Shown here in pieces: positions 42,363 through 52,836 of a stretch of 64,000 nt of DNA. A program made the translations under genes and the position numbers. The stretch is from Hippopus hippopus (lineage: Eukaryota > Mollusca > Bivalvia > Cardiida > Cardiidae): NCBI GenBank assembly GCA_946811185.2, contig OX328097.1, positions 6,558,242 to 6,622,241 of the forward strand, in the 5' to 3' direction. The notes below the pieces were generated by a model that saw nothing but the letters and a program-made list of their open reading frames with translations, was not told the origin of the DNA and ran no database searches. The first letter of the stretch is position 1; each line of letters begins with the position of its first letter.

Positions 42363-43302
42363 AGACGAAATATTGTGTACTGTTACTATTGTATATATTT
42401 TCTAGATTAAGGCAGTTTTATTTTCTGTCATGTAAAATATGCATGTTTGATACATTAATATACAATATCGTCAGAGTAATACAAATAAAATCGCAACAGC
42501 AAATTCTTTGTTTAGAATATATACAACAAGATTTCGTATAGTAATATATTTTGTTATGTGCACGTAACGTAGCTAAAGAAGTTCTGCTATCAAGAACAAA
42601 TGGTAATAAAGGGATATTCTATTACTTCTCTTTCAGGTACAATGTTTTACGAGTGGAGACATAGAAGACTGAAATTGATGCTCATGAAATATAGATTTTC
42701 CGCCATGTGGATGGAGAACCATTGTTACTGTTTGCATTACGTTTCATTGCAACGAATGAAAATAAAACGGAAAATCCTGTATAAGCAGATGCAAACGAAA
42801 CAATTCGAACTATTTCTATAACAAAAGCTTCTCTTTTACAAAATAAATCTGAAAACAATTTTTCATTTCTTTGTCAATCACTCATGATTTATGGCATGAG
42901 GGAATTGCATTACGAAATGTATCGATGCCAGAGCATTGATCACGTTGTTCAAAAGATTAGGAGTGAATACATGAACTAACGAACGCATTGAAAATCTCTA
43001 CTTCTTTTTACAAAAATTCTGGAGCCTTTGCATACTTGAAGTCATCAGTTTTGAACGCTTTAAAATTTGTACAATCATAGAAAAAAAAAATGATTTGACT
43101 ACGTGATGTACAGAACCGTAACTTTAGAATGTCAAAACTCTGTGCAAGTTCATTGCAAACAAAGACATGCATTCACAAGTGGCTTTTACTTAATTGAAAG
43201 CTATGTACTCAACAAATCATTAAACAACCGATTTCAGCTGAATCTACCTTATGGATTTAAAAACCTCTTAAAAACACACATATCATTTATTTTAATTTTC
43301 AA
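42363..43302. other. unassigned; one possible exon-like stretch
   Basis: At 42630-42821 an acceptor-like TACTTCTCTTTCAG is followed by an open frame of about 60 codons rich in basic residues, a stop, and AATAAA near 42842. Not recognised and not supported by any neighbour. Confidence 0.25.
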
Positions 43303-43488
43303 CCCATTCGTCAAATAATCCCTAGTCTAACGACTATAAAGAAGATAGCTTTTAGAAGACATTGTCGGAAAAAATGTTGTATTTTCTCATTTCCCGCAAT
43401 GTTTTCAACCATTCCAATAGCATTTAGTTACATTATTTTTGTATGCTTCTAATTTGGACAAGTTTAAAATTCTGTTGTTTGGTAAAGG
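43303..43488 (+). mobile_element. MITE-D copy
   Basis: CCCATTCGTCAAATAATCCC, a shortened centre (GTCGGAAAAAATGTTG..TTTTCTCATTTCCCGC) and right end TTGTTTGGTAAAGGG. Confidence 0.78.
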
Positions 43489-44056
43489 GTTACGCAAAAT
43501 TATTGACCGAGGTTAAGTTTGAGATACCACAGCAGAGTTCATTTTCAAGAATCATTGAGTAACAAGCATCGAATATACATTCTAATAAATTTGCCTCAGA
43601 AACAGACCCCAGTATCCCTAACAAACAACGGGGGAAAACGAAAACACCGGTACTTTCAGTAGCTATGACTAACAAAAGCTTTTATGAAATTTATATAAAA
43701 AGAAACGTTAATTTGAAAGACCAAACTCGTATTTATCACTATTAAATATTCATTGCCTCCCATTACTTTAATTGCGGCGCGGAAATGACTAAGTAATGAC
43801 AGAGATATGGTGAGTACACAAATAATAGATAGCGCCAACATAAACGTCTCGATTAACACCCGTTCTTTCTAAAGAACAGGATATTTTAACGATTATCATG
43901 GTTTTCCCATAAAGCTTAGAAGCTTTTTTGAAGAGTTGATTGTTTTATGATATCCACCAAAGCAGTGGTTAAATTCTCACTGGGTTGAATACTAAGTACA
44001 TGTATGCATGGCCGAGTACTTATAACTCAAAAAGTTATCTCAGTGGCTGTATTGAT
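43489..44056. other. unassigned sequence
   Basis: Two short minus-strand frames (43490-43675, 43656-43859) show no recognised domain. Confidence 0.35.
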
Positions 44057-44205
44057 CCTTAACCAACACGATCTAAAAAATATTGTAACGGGCATATTCC
44101 CTTTTCAAATAATGTGTTCGACTATTTAAAAAAATCCTCTCATCATTTGAGCCACAATTCAATTTTCGTCTGTAAAATCTGATAATTTCGTTTTCAGGTA
44201 AGGAG
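44057..44205 (+). mobile_element. MITE-D copy, heavily degraded
   Basis: CATTTGAGCCACAATTCAAT, TTCGTCTGTAAAATC and TTTTCAGGTAAGGAG preserve the right half. Confidence 0.55.
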
Positions 44206-44269
44206 TTAAAATTGTGTACAGAAAAAGACTTTATGCATAAAAAGGTGTTTTCGTTATAATTCAGTTCGA

Positions 44270-44345
44270 ATCAGCGGCGTTACAGATCATAAAATCAGAC
44301 TGCACTCTCTGTAAAGTATGACCTTGACCTACGGAGAAGCTACTT
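44270..44345. repeat. MITE-H-like hairpin remnant
   Basis: TTACAGATCATAAAATCAGAC and CTCTGTAAAGTATGACCTTG are a worn hairpin. Confidence 0.4.
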
Positions 44346-44404
44346 GTGGTGTTAACAAGGTAAAAGCTATCATTGCACCGACTGAATGTAGAATGAAGAG
44401 AATG

Positions 44405-44640
44405 ACGGCCTGGTCTAAACCGGAAAAATTCTAAACAATTCGAGCCTAGTTTTGAACATAGATCGACCTGGCCTGAACACCTCTAGATCTGTACTATACG
44501 AGTCTAGTTTTGAATGAAGAAAGATCTGGCCTAATTATAACTAAATTCCCACTATTGAAATTTATTTTTGAAAAGAGGACAATTTAGACTAAAACAAAAT
44601 CACCAACATTGGAGCCTGGATTCAAACCTAGCACATTCTG
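44405..44640. repeat. degenerate tandem repeat, about 60-65 bp
   Basis: GAGCCTAGTTTTGAACATAG, GAGTCTAGTTTTGAATGAAG and GAGCCTGGATTCAAACC recur with GACCTGGCCTGAAC / GATCTGGCCTAAT between them. Confidence 0.6.
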
Positions 44641-44769
44641 GCTCCAACACCCCCTTACTTTCTTAAAATCTTTTTCATTTTACACTTTTGGCGCCAAATT
44701 CATTTACTCAATTTCTCTCGATGGTATAATTCACTGGTTCTCAGAAAGATCTTTATTTACATGTATAAA

Positions 44770-44822
44770 CAGGCGGACTGTATAATCTGTGGGATCTTGA
44801 TCTATGTTGTCTGCAAAAACCT
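44770..44822. repeat. MITE-H hairpin half
   Basis: CAGGCGGACTGTATAATCTG and GGATCTTGATCTATGTTGTC. Confidence 0.4.
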
Positions 44823-45369
44823 CCGCTATCGCCTAGGGCAGGTTATAGATCGGATATAATTCTGGACTGACTCAGCTATTGTAAAATTATTGTTTGAGTT
44901 TGGTTCGGTCACAATCACAGTAAAACCTAGAAAACAAAATCCATCATGATGTGTTATGACTGTAAAGTGACATAAAATATCAATTCAGCAAACGATTTTA
45001 ATTTTGTCCATATCAGCAAAAAAATTAAATTTTGTTTTTATCATGAAATGTATGAGGTAGAGTTTTCTTGATAAGGTTTCACAATCGTATAAGAAAAGCA
45101 TTTATCATTTTCTTTCTCCAAAGTTGCCAGACGAAAGTTAAATGGAAATGGCCAATGCACTCCATGAAACGAGAGAAAAAAAGAACAGCAATTTCGTCGA
45201 GTTTGCTGAGAATAATCAACGCTTATTGTGTTATGTGAGGAACTATAAGAGTCATCAATATATTCTGGTCGCTCGTTTGTTTTGTTCAATTAGATCAACG
45301 TTATCTCTTTACAAGGCTATATAACGTTTTTAGGTTCGCACATCTTGAAAGTATTTATAAACGACAATA
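44823..45369. other. unassigned; part duplicated at 47.6 kb
   Basis: GAGTCATCAATATATTCTGG..GCTCGTTTGTTTTGTTCAAT (about 45248-45292) resembles 47643-47686. No gene recognised. Confidence 0.4.
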
Positions 45370-45633
45370 AGCCACGATCTGTGAAAAAAGGATGCTTAAC
45401 GCATTTGCAAAAAGTATCGACCCAGGTCAGCCTTCGCAGTCCGTGCAGGCTGACCTGGGCGAAACTTTTTGCTCTTGATCAATTTTCTCCATGTAGAAGG
45501 ATCATCCTACCTCCAGATTCAGTCGGTTGTTAGACGAAATGAATTTTATGGATCTATACATATGTGATGACTTGCTTGGTATAATGCATCACGGAGATGC
45601 ATGGAACCCCATCTTGCCAGAGGATGGCTCAAA
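45370..45633 (+). mobile_element. MITE-A, full length
   Basis: CCACGATCTGTGAAAAAAGG to CTTGCCAGAGGATGGCTCA. Hairpin AGCCTTCGC..GTGCAGGCT at about 45428-45450. Confidence 0.9.
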
Positions 45634-45640
45634 TTACGTG

Positions 45641-45782
45641 AGTTGTCTTTGAAACAGGTAGAAATTACTTTTGCAAAAGGAGAAAATGCTTCTTATCAAC
45701 ACGCTCTCCTTTCCCACAAAGATTTCAAGAGCTGTCTTCCCGAGGTTCTAAAAACACAGGATGGTTTGGTACAGGGTTTTAA
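45641..45782 (-). mobile_element. MITE-D copy, degraded
   Basis: AAAAGGAGAAAATGCTTC / CTCTCCTTTCCCACAAAG, then ACACAGGATGGTTTGGTACAG. Confidence 0.7.
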
Positions 45783-45819
45783 TCAATGTGCGGGAGGGAA
45801 ACGCGGTAAGATGTTTTAA

Positions 45820-46043
45820 CTCTTTACCACACAATCCCGAATTTTGACGACCCTGGGGAAGATGTCATTTGAAAACTTTGTGGAAAAAAGGAGAAAATGC
45901 TGGTAACCAGCATTTTCTCCTTTTCCCACAATGTTTTCTACCCTTTTAGAGTCAAGTTTTTCATAAATTAAGCCACAGTTAATTTGTCGTCTGCAACAGC
46001 TTTGAATTTAGACGAGTCTAAAAAATTGTCGTTTGGTAAATAG
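45820..46043 (+). mobile_element. MITE-D, full length (224 bp)
   Basis: TTAA at 45816-45819 and 46044-46047; ends CTCTTTACCACACAATCC / GTCGTTTGGTAAATAG; perfect central hairpin arms. Confidence 0.92.
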
Positions 46044-46152
46044 TTAAGAGCTATACTTGCAGACCACAATCATGATTGACTTCATTCTGAGCATTCTACT
46101 GATCATGGACTATTTATATTCTTAGCCCTGTATTCTCCAATCATTATTAATA

Positions 46153-46968
46153 TACTCCTCACAAAAAGTTAAGCAACAATAAATTACCGCTTCACCAGAA
46201 TTTTATCATTACACATATAGACAATTTCATTGTATAAATGTAATGAGAATTGAGTTACAAACCAGTCCAAGCAATTCCGTACTTCTGTCAGATAATGTTT
46301 CTCACTTACAGGCTTTTGAAGGAAGGCACTGTCTAAATCCAAATGCAAAAAAGTGGTATACTATCCAGATGTTTTAAGGTCTCTACACTTCTCTCAGTCT
46401 GCAACAGTCAGTACACGGTATGGCCACCATTAGCACGGAAACAAGCTTGAACTCTTCTAGGCAATTTGAGTGGCCAGCAAGATCTCCAGATCTCAATCCG
46501 ATTGAGCACGCGTAGGACATTCTAGGTAGGCGTGTCAATGATGGAAATGTGAAGCCTCAGAACCTCCAACACCTTGAGCAACTTTTGCGTCGGGAATGGC
46601 AGGATGTTCCACAACAACAGCTGGACAGCTTAATCTGGTCAATGGCCAGAAGAGTTCAAGCTTGTATTCGTGCTAATGGTGGCCATACCGTGTACTGACT
46701 GTGTCCCGGTTGCGGATTAAACGAATTTTAGAGATTTTAAAACATCTGGGGTAGTATACCACTTTTTTGCATGTGGATTTAGACAGTGCCTTACTTCAAA
46801 AGCCTGAAAGTGAGAAACATGATCTGATAGAAGTACAGAATTGCTTGCACTGGTTTTTAACTAAATACGCAAATTACATTTATACAATGAAATTGTCTAT
46901 ATGTGTAATAATAAAATAAATTTTGGTGCAGCGGTAATTCATTGTTGCTTAACTTTTTTTGAGGAGTA
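46153..46968 (+). mobile_element. Tc1-like element with about 310-bp inverted arms
   Basis: TA at 46151-46152 and 46969-46970 flanks ends TACTCCTCA / TGAGGAGTA. Left arm 46153-46465 and right arm about 46660-46968 are complementary, and the left arm includes a reverse copy of the end of the transposase gene (CACGGTATGGCCACCATTAG). Length 816 bp, about half that of a typical Tc1 element; the N-terminal coding half is missing. It therefore looks like an end duplicated in inverted orientation over the deleted half. Confidence 0.93.
46471..46698 (+). pseudogene. Tc1 transposase C-terminal fragment
   Basis: Frame starting WPARSPDLNPIEH (the third catalytic block, here SPDLNPIEH), through LLREEWQ-like and QQQLDSL segments (the copy reads LLRREWQD), to RVQACIRANGGHTVY and a TGA stop at 46696-46698. 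One in-frame TAG at 46513-46515 replaces the tryptophan usual after IEH-V. The first two catalytic Asp and the DNA-binding domain are absent, so it is inactive. Confidence 0.95.
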
Positions 46969-46970
46969 TA

Positions 46971-47376
46971 TCATTCTTCTTGTCATTCTCAACAGTGTAC
47001 CCAAATTTGAAAGTAACGCAATCTCTGAATGGCTGAACCAATTTGTTTAGCCAATCAGAAATTTGGTTACTTTTTAAAACACTTTCACCTATTATTATGA
47101 CAAGACAGTTATGTTACGTTTTCTCATCAGACAACTTTTAAAAACTGGGTTACTTCGTGCGAAATGAGCAAATGCTTGTTACAAGCAATCGCTCCTTTTC
47201 CATCGGTCAACGTTTTCCATGTCATTCCGAAAAGGTACGTTTCATTCCTTCCGGTGGGTTCCTATCGTTTCTGTTCTCAATGTGATGATGGGACAAAAAT
47301 TGACCGGCATAATAAACTATAGGAAGGCCTAATAAAAGGTACCTGTTTTAACTCTTCGACCACAAATTCGAAGACA
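46971..47376. other. unassigned; foldback trace and possible MITE-D trace
   Basis: AAATTTGAAAGTAACGCAATC..GTTTAGCCAATCAGAAATTTG (about 47006-47072) is a weak version of the 58818-58972 foldback. CAAATGCTTGTTACAAGCAAT near 47170 may be a worn D centre. Confidence 0.45.
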
Positions 47377-47815
47377 GTGATCATGCCATACCAGCAATAC
47401 AAGGTATGGTTGTCGAATAGGCTGTCAGTATTTCACAGGACAGAGAAGCAAGATTCTAGAGCACTTAAACGGAGACAGTGCACCACCGGGTCAAAGAGAC
47501 ATCCTACAGGACATACATGTATTTTTGTCTGCGAGCTAAGTATGCGAATAGGCTCTCATGAATGCCGGGCAGAAAATGCCATGTCAGGTCTATTGAGAGT
47601 ATTCTACGTAATCAACGAGTTTTCCTCCCCAAGGATCTGTAAGAATCGTCAATACATACTAGACGCTCGTTTGTTTTATTCTATTAAATCCATATTAATC
47701 AACGTTCGGGAGAGGAATGATATAGATGTTTTAGACCTAATACTTATACTTGCTGAACACAATCATGATTGGTTTAATTCTAAAAATAATATTGATCACT
47801 CACGGTTTGTTATAT
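47377..47815 (+). other. longest non-repeat open stretch, unrecognised
   Basis: A frame from ATG at 47377 stays open to 47898 (173 codons), but its last 27 codons lie inside MITE-C. The first 145 codons have no signal peptide, membrane segment or motif I recognise, and part (47640-47715) resembles non-coding sequence at 45.25 kb. Probably chance. Confidence 0.25.
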
Positions 47816-48076
47816 GGCTTTCAACACGCGAAAATGGGCATTTGGACATTTGCGTAAAGTGTTGTCGCGGATCAGCCTGCGCAGTCCGCGCAGGCTAATC
47901 CAAGATGGCACTTTAAGGCTACATTAGATGTTTTGCTACATTAGACTTGCGCAAAACAGAAAATTACATAAAAACGGAAAGTGTCGTCTCGGATTAGCCT
48001 GCGCGGACTGCGCAGGCTGATCCGAGACGAGACTTTACGCAGATATCCGAATGTCCCTTTTCGCGTGTTGCAGGCC
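47816..48076. mobile_element. MITE-C, full length (261 bp)
   Basis: GGCTTTCAACACGCG / CGCGTGTTGCAGGCC; flanked by ATAT on both sides. Hairpins at about 47873-47895 and 47996-48018. Confidence 0.92.
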
Positions 48077-48632
48077 ATATATGGCTAGCAGAAAAAGGCA
48101 ATGTCGCTTCCAGGCTAACACCTTTTTTTTCCGGCGTAGCTGAATGTGTTGGCTTTTGACCTACTTTTTGGTTATTGATAACAAATGAATAAAGAAATTT
48201 ATGATCGGTTAAAAGTATAGCCATGTTTATTTTCAGGGTCCCTGTCCACTTGCTGGCAAATTTACGCCGTTTCTTGTTACCACTGGTCGACAAAATACAC
48301 AAACCGCCCTTTCACGACATAAACAAAATTGAATAGGAAGGTAAACATCAAACTAGTAAATGATAAAAAAATTATTCACTGTCTTATGAGTTTCTCTATG
48401 ATATTCCTGGACTGATGCCAAAAATTTTGCACATTGCTTCACCAGCTTCTTGCGATTACTAGACATATCCTAAAGACGGAAAAATAAAGATAAACCCGTT
48501 ACTACAAAAAAACCCATGAAACATGTCATTTGAGATCCTTCCATGAACACCATTACAGTTGCAGATATAATATTATTGTCGTGTATGCAATCCCCAGACT
48601 CACATTAATACCCTCACAGCCCAATTCATCAT
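48077..48632. other. unassigned sequence
   Basis: No gene or repeat recognised. Confidence 0.4.
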
Positions 48633-48636
48633 TTAA

Positions 48637-48838
48637 CTATCAGGCCGCTAAGCGCAACTCAAGGACCTTCTGCGGACAGTGCAGATCAAGATCAGACTGC
48701 ACAGAACGTGCAGTCTGATCTTGGATCTACACTGTCCGATAAGGAGATCTCCCCCCCCCCCATAACATTGCAATGACAACTTCTGGGTCTTCACTATCGG
48801 CTTGAAAGTTGCGTTTCACTTTTTTAGTGGGTAAAGGG
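48637..48838 (+). mobile_element. MITE-H, full length (202 bp)
   Basis: TTAA at 48633-48636 and 48839-48842. Long perfect hairpin 48672-48739 (GCGGACAGTGCAGATCAAG / CTTGGATCTACACTGTCCG around CACAGAACGTG). A poly-C run at 48750-48761 is inserted. Left terminus changed to CTATCAGGCCGC. Confidence 0.9.
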
Positions 48839-48842
48839 TTAA

Positions 48843-49379
48843 AATATACAAATAAAGAGATAATATATGATTCCACGTGCTTTTCCAAGCCTGCAGACAA
48901 TTTATTGCCTATTTTGGCTTTTTGAAATACAAATTTATCTATGGCGAAGACAACAAGTGCTTTTGAAGATGGAAATAGACAAGATCATTATTCAAAGATT
49001 CAAAATTTCAAAAAAGTTAAATAGGGACAATTAGTTTTTCAGATATCCTAAAACCCAAGACAGAGTGATTTATGTGCTCTTTTTTTTTTGTACTATTGAG
49101 ATTCGCCATTTCGACTCACATGTAATTACTATTTTCCACTAAAACATTAGCTACTCTTATTATTACAACAAGTTCATGTAATGTGTGATTGGGAATTGTA
49201 TTTAGATAACTTGTGTCAAAGATGGACGTTTTGAAATTGAGTTTCTTAGCTGATGAGCTTTCAAATGAAAACATCAGAGAAACAGCTCGACATTGTACAT
49301 CTTCAGGTTGCGGGGCAAAGGTCAACGCTATGCTTTGCAGACACTAAAATCCAGAGCAGCCTTGAACACGTATTGATGT
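48843..49379. other. unassigned sequence
   Basis: No gene, repeat family or structured element recognised. Confidence 0.4.
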
Positions 49380-49646
49380 ATGAGCGGCGCTCTGGTAAAA
49401 GGGGAGTTGATGCTGCTACGTGATGCATTTACCATACAAGTCACCATATAATTATGGATCCATTATATCCAGTTTTTCTAACAACCGACTGAATCACGAG
49501 GTAAACTGGTCTTTGGATATATAAAAAAATGGCCAAAAGCAAAAAGATTTGACCTAGGTCAGCCTGCGCAAACTGTGCAGGCTAACATGGGTTGATACTT
49601 TTTGGAGATGAAATAAACCCCCTTTTCACAGAGCACGGTTCATATA
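49380..49646 (-). mobile_element. MITE-A, full length
   Basis: ATGAGCGGCGCTCTGGTAAA to CTTTTCACAGAGCACGGTTCAT. Hairpin AGCCTGCGCAAACTGTGCAGG has an unpaired change. Confidence 0.9.
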
Positions 49647-51237
49647 GGTTTAATATGTCATTTTTTTTATCAGAGTATAGTCATCCGAAAATAAAAGTTT
49701 CAGCTAGAACAGCCTAGAACATAATGTGTGATCACATTCACTTTCGAGTACTTAGCCTCCCATTTCTATCTATCAATTTGTTAGATTTTGTACCGTATTT
49801 CACCACGTCTATTTCTTCAAATTTGACTGCTTCACAAGGAATTAATTTTGTGTGATCTGTCTTCGAATGGATACAATTGAATTAAAAGGGATTGTAATCG
49901 AAATGTTAAAGTGAACAAAGATCAATCACATGCACTAGAACTGATGTGATGAGATATAGCCAGTAGAGGATTGGTTTCAAAGAAATACAGTATATAATCA
50001 CCAATCTAAACTGTATCGTCTGCAAAATGATGCACTTTTATCGGATATTTATCACATTAGTTAGATAGTATATATCGTGCAAACCATATATTTAGACTTG
50101 AAACTCGATAGTGTTTGCTGTTGAAGGTACCTATTAAGGAACTGTTGTACACGTTGTCTTTCCCTTCATCATTGCCAAAACGTGCTGTTTTAGCAGAGCT
50201 AAAGCTCAGAAAGTCAGTCTATTATTGTTTATATACGGTCGAAGGAATAGATTACGTTATGTTAGCTGCCTGCTTCGGAAAATACGTCGCATACATGTGT
50301 GGGCACCATGATGAAATGACTTGCAGGACCATTTTACTCCGCTAGTTGGCATTTTTCGAATACATACCTATCTGATCTGGGCATTCTGGGTACGGAACCG
50401 GACTACTTTTCAAAACCGTAATCGTTACTTCGAATTTCAAAATAAAATAAACGTTTACCCAATAAAACGTAACCTGGTATATGATTTATGTAGCCATGGT
50501 TAGCTAGCATGTAACCTAGGTACCAGTCATTTATAAACACAGTCCCTATATAAGCATGAGAACAATTCCGGTGTAAGCCCAACATGTTAGGGACGTTATT
50601 TTTGTTGTCAGTCTGTTGCCCAATTCACAGCAGGGCGTCAAAAGTGAAATGCTCTTGATAGCTTCCTTCGGGCGAATAATGTCCTACTTTGAGGAGCTCT
50701 TTGTTGATATTCTTTCACTTTGTGTTCGCTTGGTAAATGCTGAATAAAACACAAACACATGAACAAGACCTTCTTATATTGATTGCAAGGAATTTGCAAG
50801 ATCGTTTGTCACGAAAAGGTTTAAGCTACAGCATTACAATAATATAAAGGTACAGTATAAGAAAGTGTGGGTTTTGAAAAAAACACGTCACAAAAAAAAA
50901 ACACCTAAGTATATTTTAGATTACAAAAATTACAGTAACACGTTTCACTTCGAAAATGCTTTCTGTCCGATACAGTAGCCGTATGTATCAAGTATTCTGA
51001 ATACTCTACCAATTCTGTATAAGTCATTTAGATGTCTAGTCTTAGCGTTTAGGTTCCGAACTGTGACAGAATGGTACGTGAATATGGGTTCCTCGACTGA
51101 TTGAACTTTAATTTCAAGAAACTGTTTATTAGAACAAGGTATATATTTTTATACCTCTCTGCTAACCATAGATTTTTAGTGTCAAAATATTATGTTCATA
51201 CAAAGTCTTCTGATCCATCCCTTTGAATCATTTATAT
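49647..51237. other. largest gap between repeats, unassigned
   Basis: About 1.6 kb. A 76-codon frame at 50115-50345 has no recognised motif. A-rich run at 50897-50910. Candidate place for unannotated host sequence, but no exon or domain could be supported. Confidence 0.35.
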
Positions 51238-51498
51238 GAGCAATGGACTGTGAAAATGAAGTTTAATGCATCTGCAAAAAGTATCGACCCAGGTTAGCCT
51301 GTGCATTCCGCACAGGCTGACCTTTGTCGAAACTTTTGTCTATTGATAAATTTTCTGCATGTCCAAGGACGATTCTACCTCATAATCCAGTTGTTTTTTT
51401 AACAAAATGGATTTCATGTATCCATAATTATACGATGACTAGCTTAGTATAATGAATCACGGTGATACATTAAACCCCCTTTCACAGAGCATGACTCA
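51238..51498 (+). mobile_element. MITE-A, full length, co-varying hairpin
   Basis: TGAGCAATGGACTGTGAAAA to CCTTTCACAGAGCATGACTCA. Hairpin AGCCTGTGC..GCACAGGCT: C-to-T and G-to-A on opposite arms keep pairing. Confidence 0.92.
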
Positions 51499-51544
51499 AA
51501 TCTAACTTTAGCTCTTCAGAGATAAATATACAAAGTCAATTTCT

Positions 51545-51650
51545 ATCGAGGACTGAAAAGTTAATCCGCTGAAACTCAGACTTTTATCATATTGGCTTCA
51601 CTTAAAAAGGGGATGGTAAAGATCCAAGATCAGCCTACAGCCCTTGTTCC
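51545..51650 (-). mobile_element. MITE-H2 fragment
   Basis: AATCCGCTGAAACTCAGAC and GGATGGTAAAGATCCAAGATC relate to the 37511 element, with the second arm shortened (CAGCCTACAGCCCTTG). Confidence 0.5.
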
Positions 51651-51740
51651 GCATATAGTGGAGAAAGGATTAAAAGTTAAATGAAAGCTGTATGCTGGGA
51701 ACAGTCAGTACTCTACTGTACGACAGCCCAATTCTCTCTA

Positions 51741-52041
51741 CCGAGCAGTCGGTAGCGTACAGAACAAAACGTCGCTAGTTCGAATCCCCAGCTCGGCCAT
51801 TTTTTCCGGCGGACTGATGATAGTCTCTGTGACAGGATTCATTCCTCTCCCACCGCTTATCATTGTTTCGATGAGTGTTAAGTTGGAAAACAGCCAGTGG
51901 CTTGGGAAGAATATTGTGTGGAGTACTGATAACAAAAACTCCATGAAAGCATAGATAGGTGCACTGGCAGCCGCGATATGATATCTGAAATGATTTTGAA
52001 AACGGCTGTAAACGCCATTCAATCAATCAATCAGTCAACCT
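51741..52041 (+). mobile_element. SINE-1 with target duplication
   Basis: AATTCTCTCTA (51730-51740) and AATTTTCTCTCTA (52042-52054). The head keeps CGAGCAGTCGGTAGCGTAC (A-box region) and TAGTTCGAATCCCC (B box); tail AATCAATCAATC. Confidence 0.9.
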
Positions 52042-52054
52042 AATTTTCTCTCTA

Positions 52055-52609
52055 ACAAAATCGAAGTTTTCATAAATGACCGAATTAAAGTTTTTTTTTT
52101 TTTCCATACAGCAAACAGCAATCGGAATAGAAAGCGGGTCCATTAGAGACTGTGCACGAGGCATTAGTCATATCAATACAAAATGTCACGAAGTGTGAGC
52201 CATATGATGCGATGTCGTTTTTCACACATACGCGGGACACTTGAGACTGATTGGAACAGGAATTGCTTTTATTGTCGTAGTAAACAAAAATTGTCATCTC
52301 GCATGATGCCGAGTTTCGATGAATATGACAAAGCATAGGTTACCACTTTTTTTTTGTGTGTGTCACTAGCAGTATCGCATTATTCTCTACAACGAATGAC
52401 TTGTTTAAATTAAATTAAACTTTATACCAATATAATGAAACAATTGCCGAGAATATTCTATTATCTCTAGATTTATAGTTGGAATTAAACTGCTGTTTAG
52501 AATGGGTGGTAAATATGAGCCAAGTTCAAATATGGTAACGAGCTGCTCACCATTAGCGAAACACAAATATTTGTAATTTTCTCTTTGTTATTTATACAAA
52601 TTCAATATT
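52055..52609. other. unassigned sequence
   Basis: Poly-T at 52092-52105. A minus-strand frame of 83 codons (52085-52336) is not recognised. Confidence 0.4.
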
Positions 52610-52790
52610 CATCGTCAAACCTTGACACCAATATAGATATGTTCCTGACATTATTTGTTTAGCAGGAAAATAAACGCAATTTATATTTCCATCACTCTTG
52701 TGTGACCTTTGTACGTACGGGCGGTAAAGGTCAATTTCATTACACAGCTTACCTTTTTAGATAAGATCTATCCCATAGACAAATAGTGAT
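52610..52790 (+). repeat. dispersed repeat J, copy 2
   Basis: ACCTTGACACCAATATAGAT, CATCACTCTTGTGTGACC and TACACAGCTTACCTTTTTAG match copy 1 at 11555-11765. Confidence 0.7.
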
Positions 52791-52836
52791 TTTTTTTTTT
52801 CATTTCATTACGTCAGTATAAATCCTGTGCCAAAAA

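Noticed and set aside
47377..47898. 173-codon open frame as a candidate gene
   Set aside because: The last part lies in MITE-C, no motif is recognised, and part of the rest resembles non-coding sequence at 45.2 kb.
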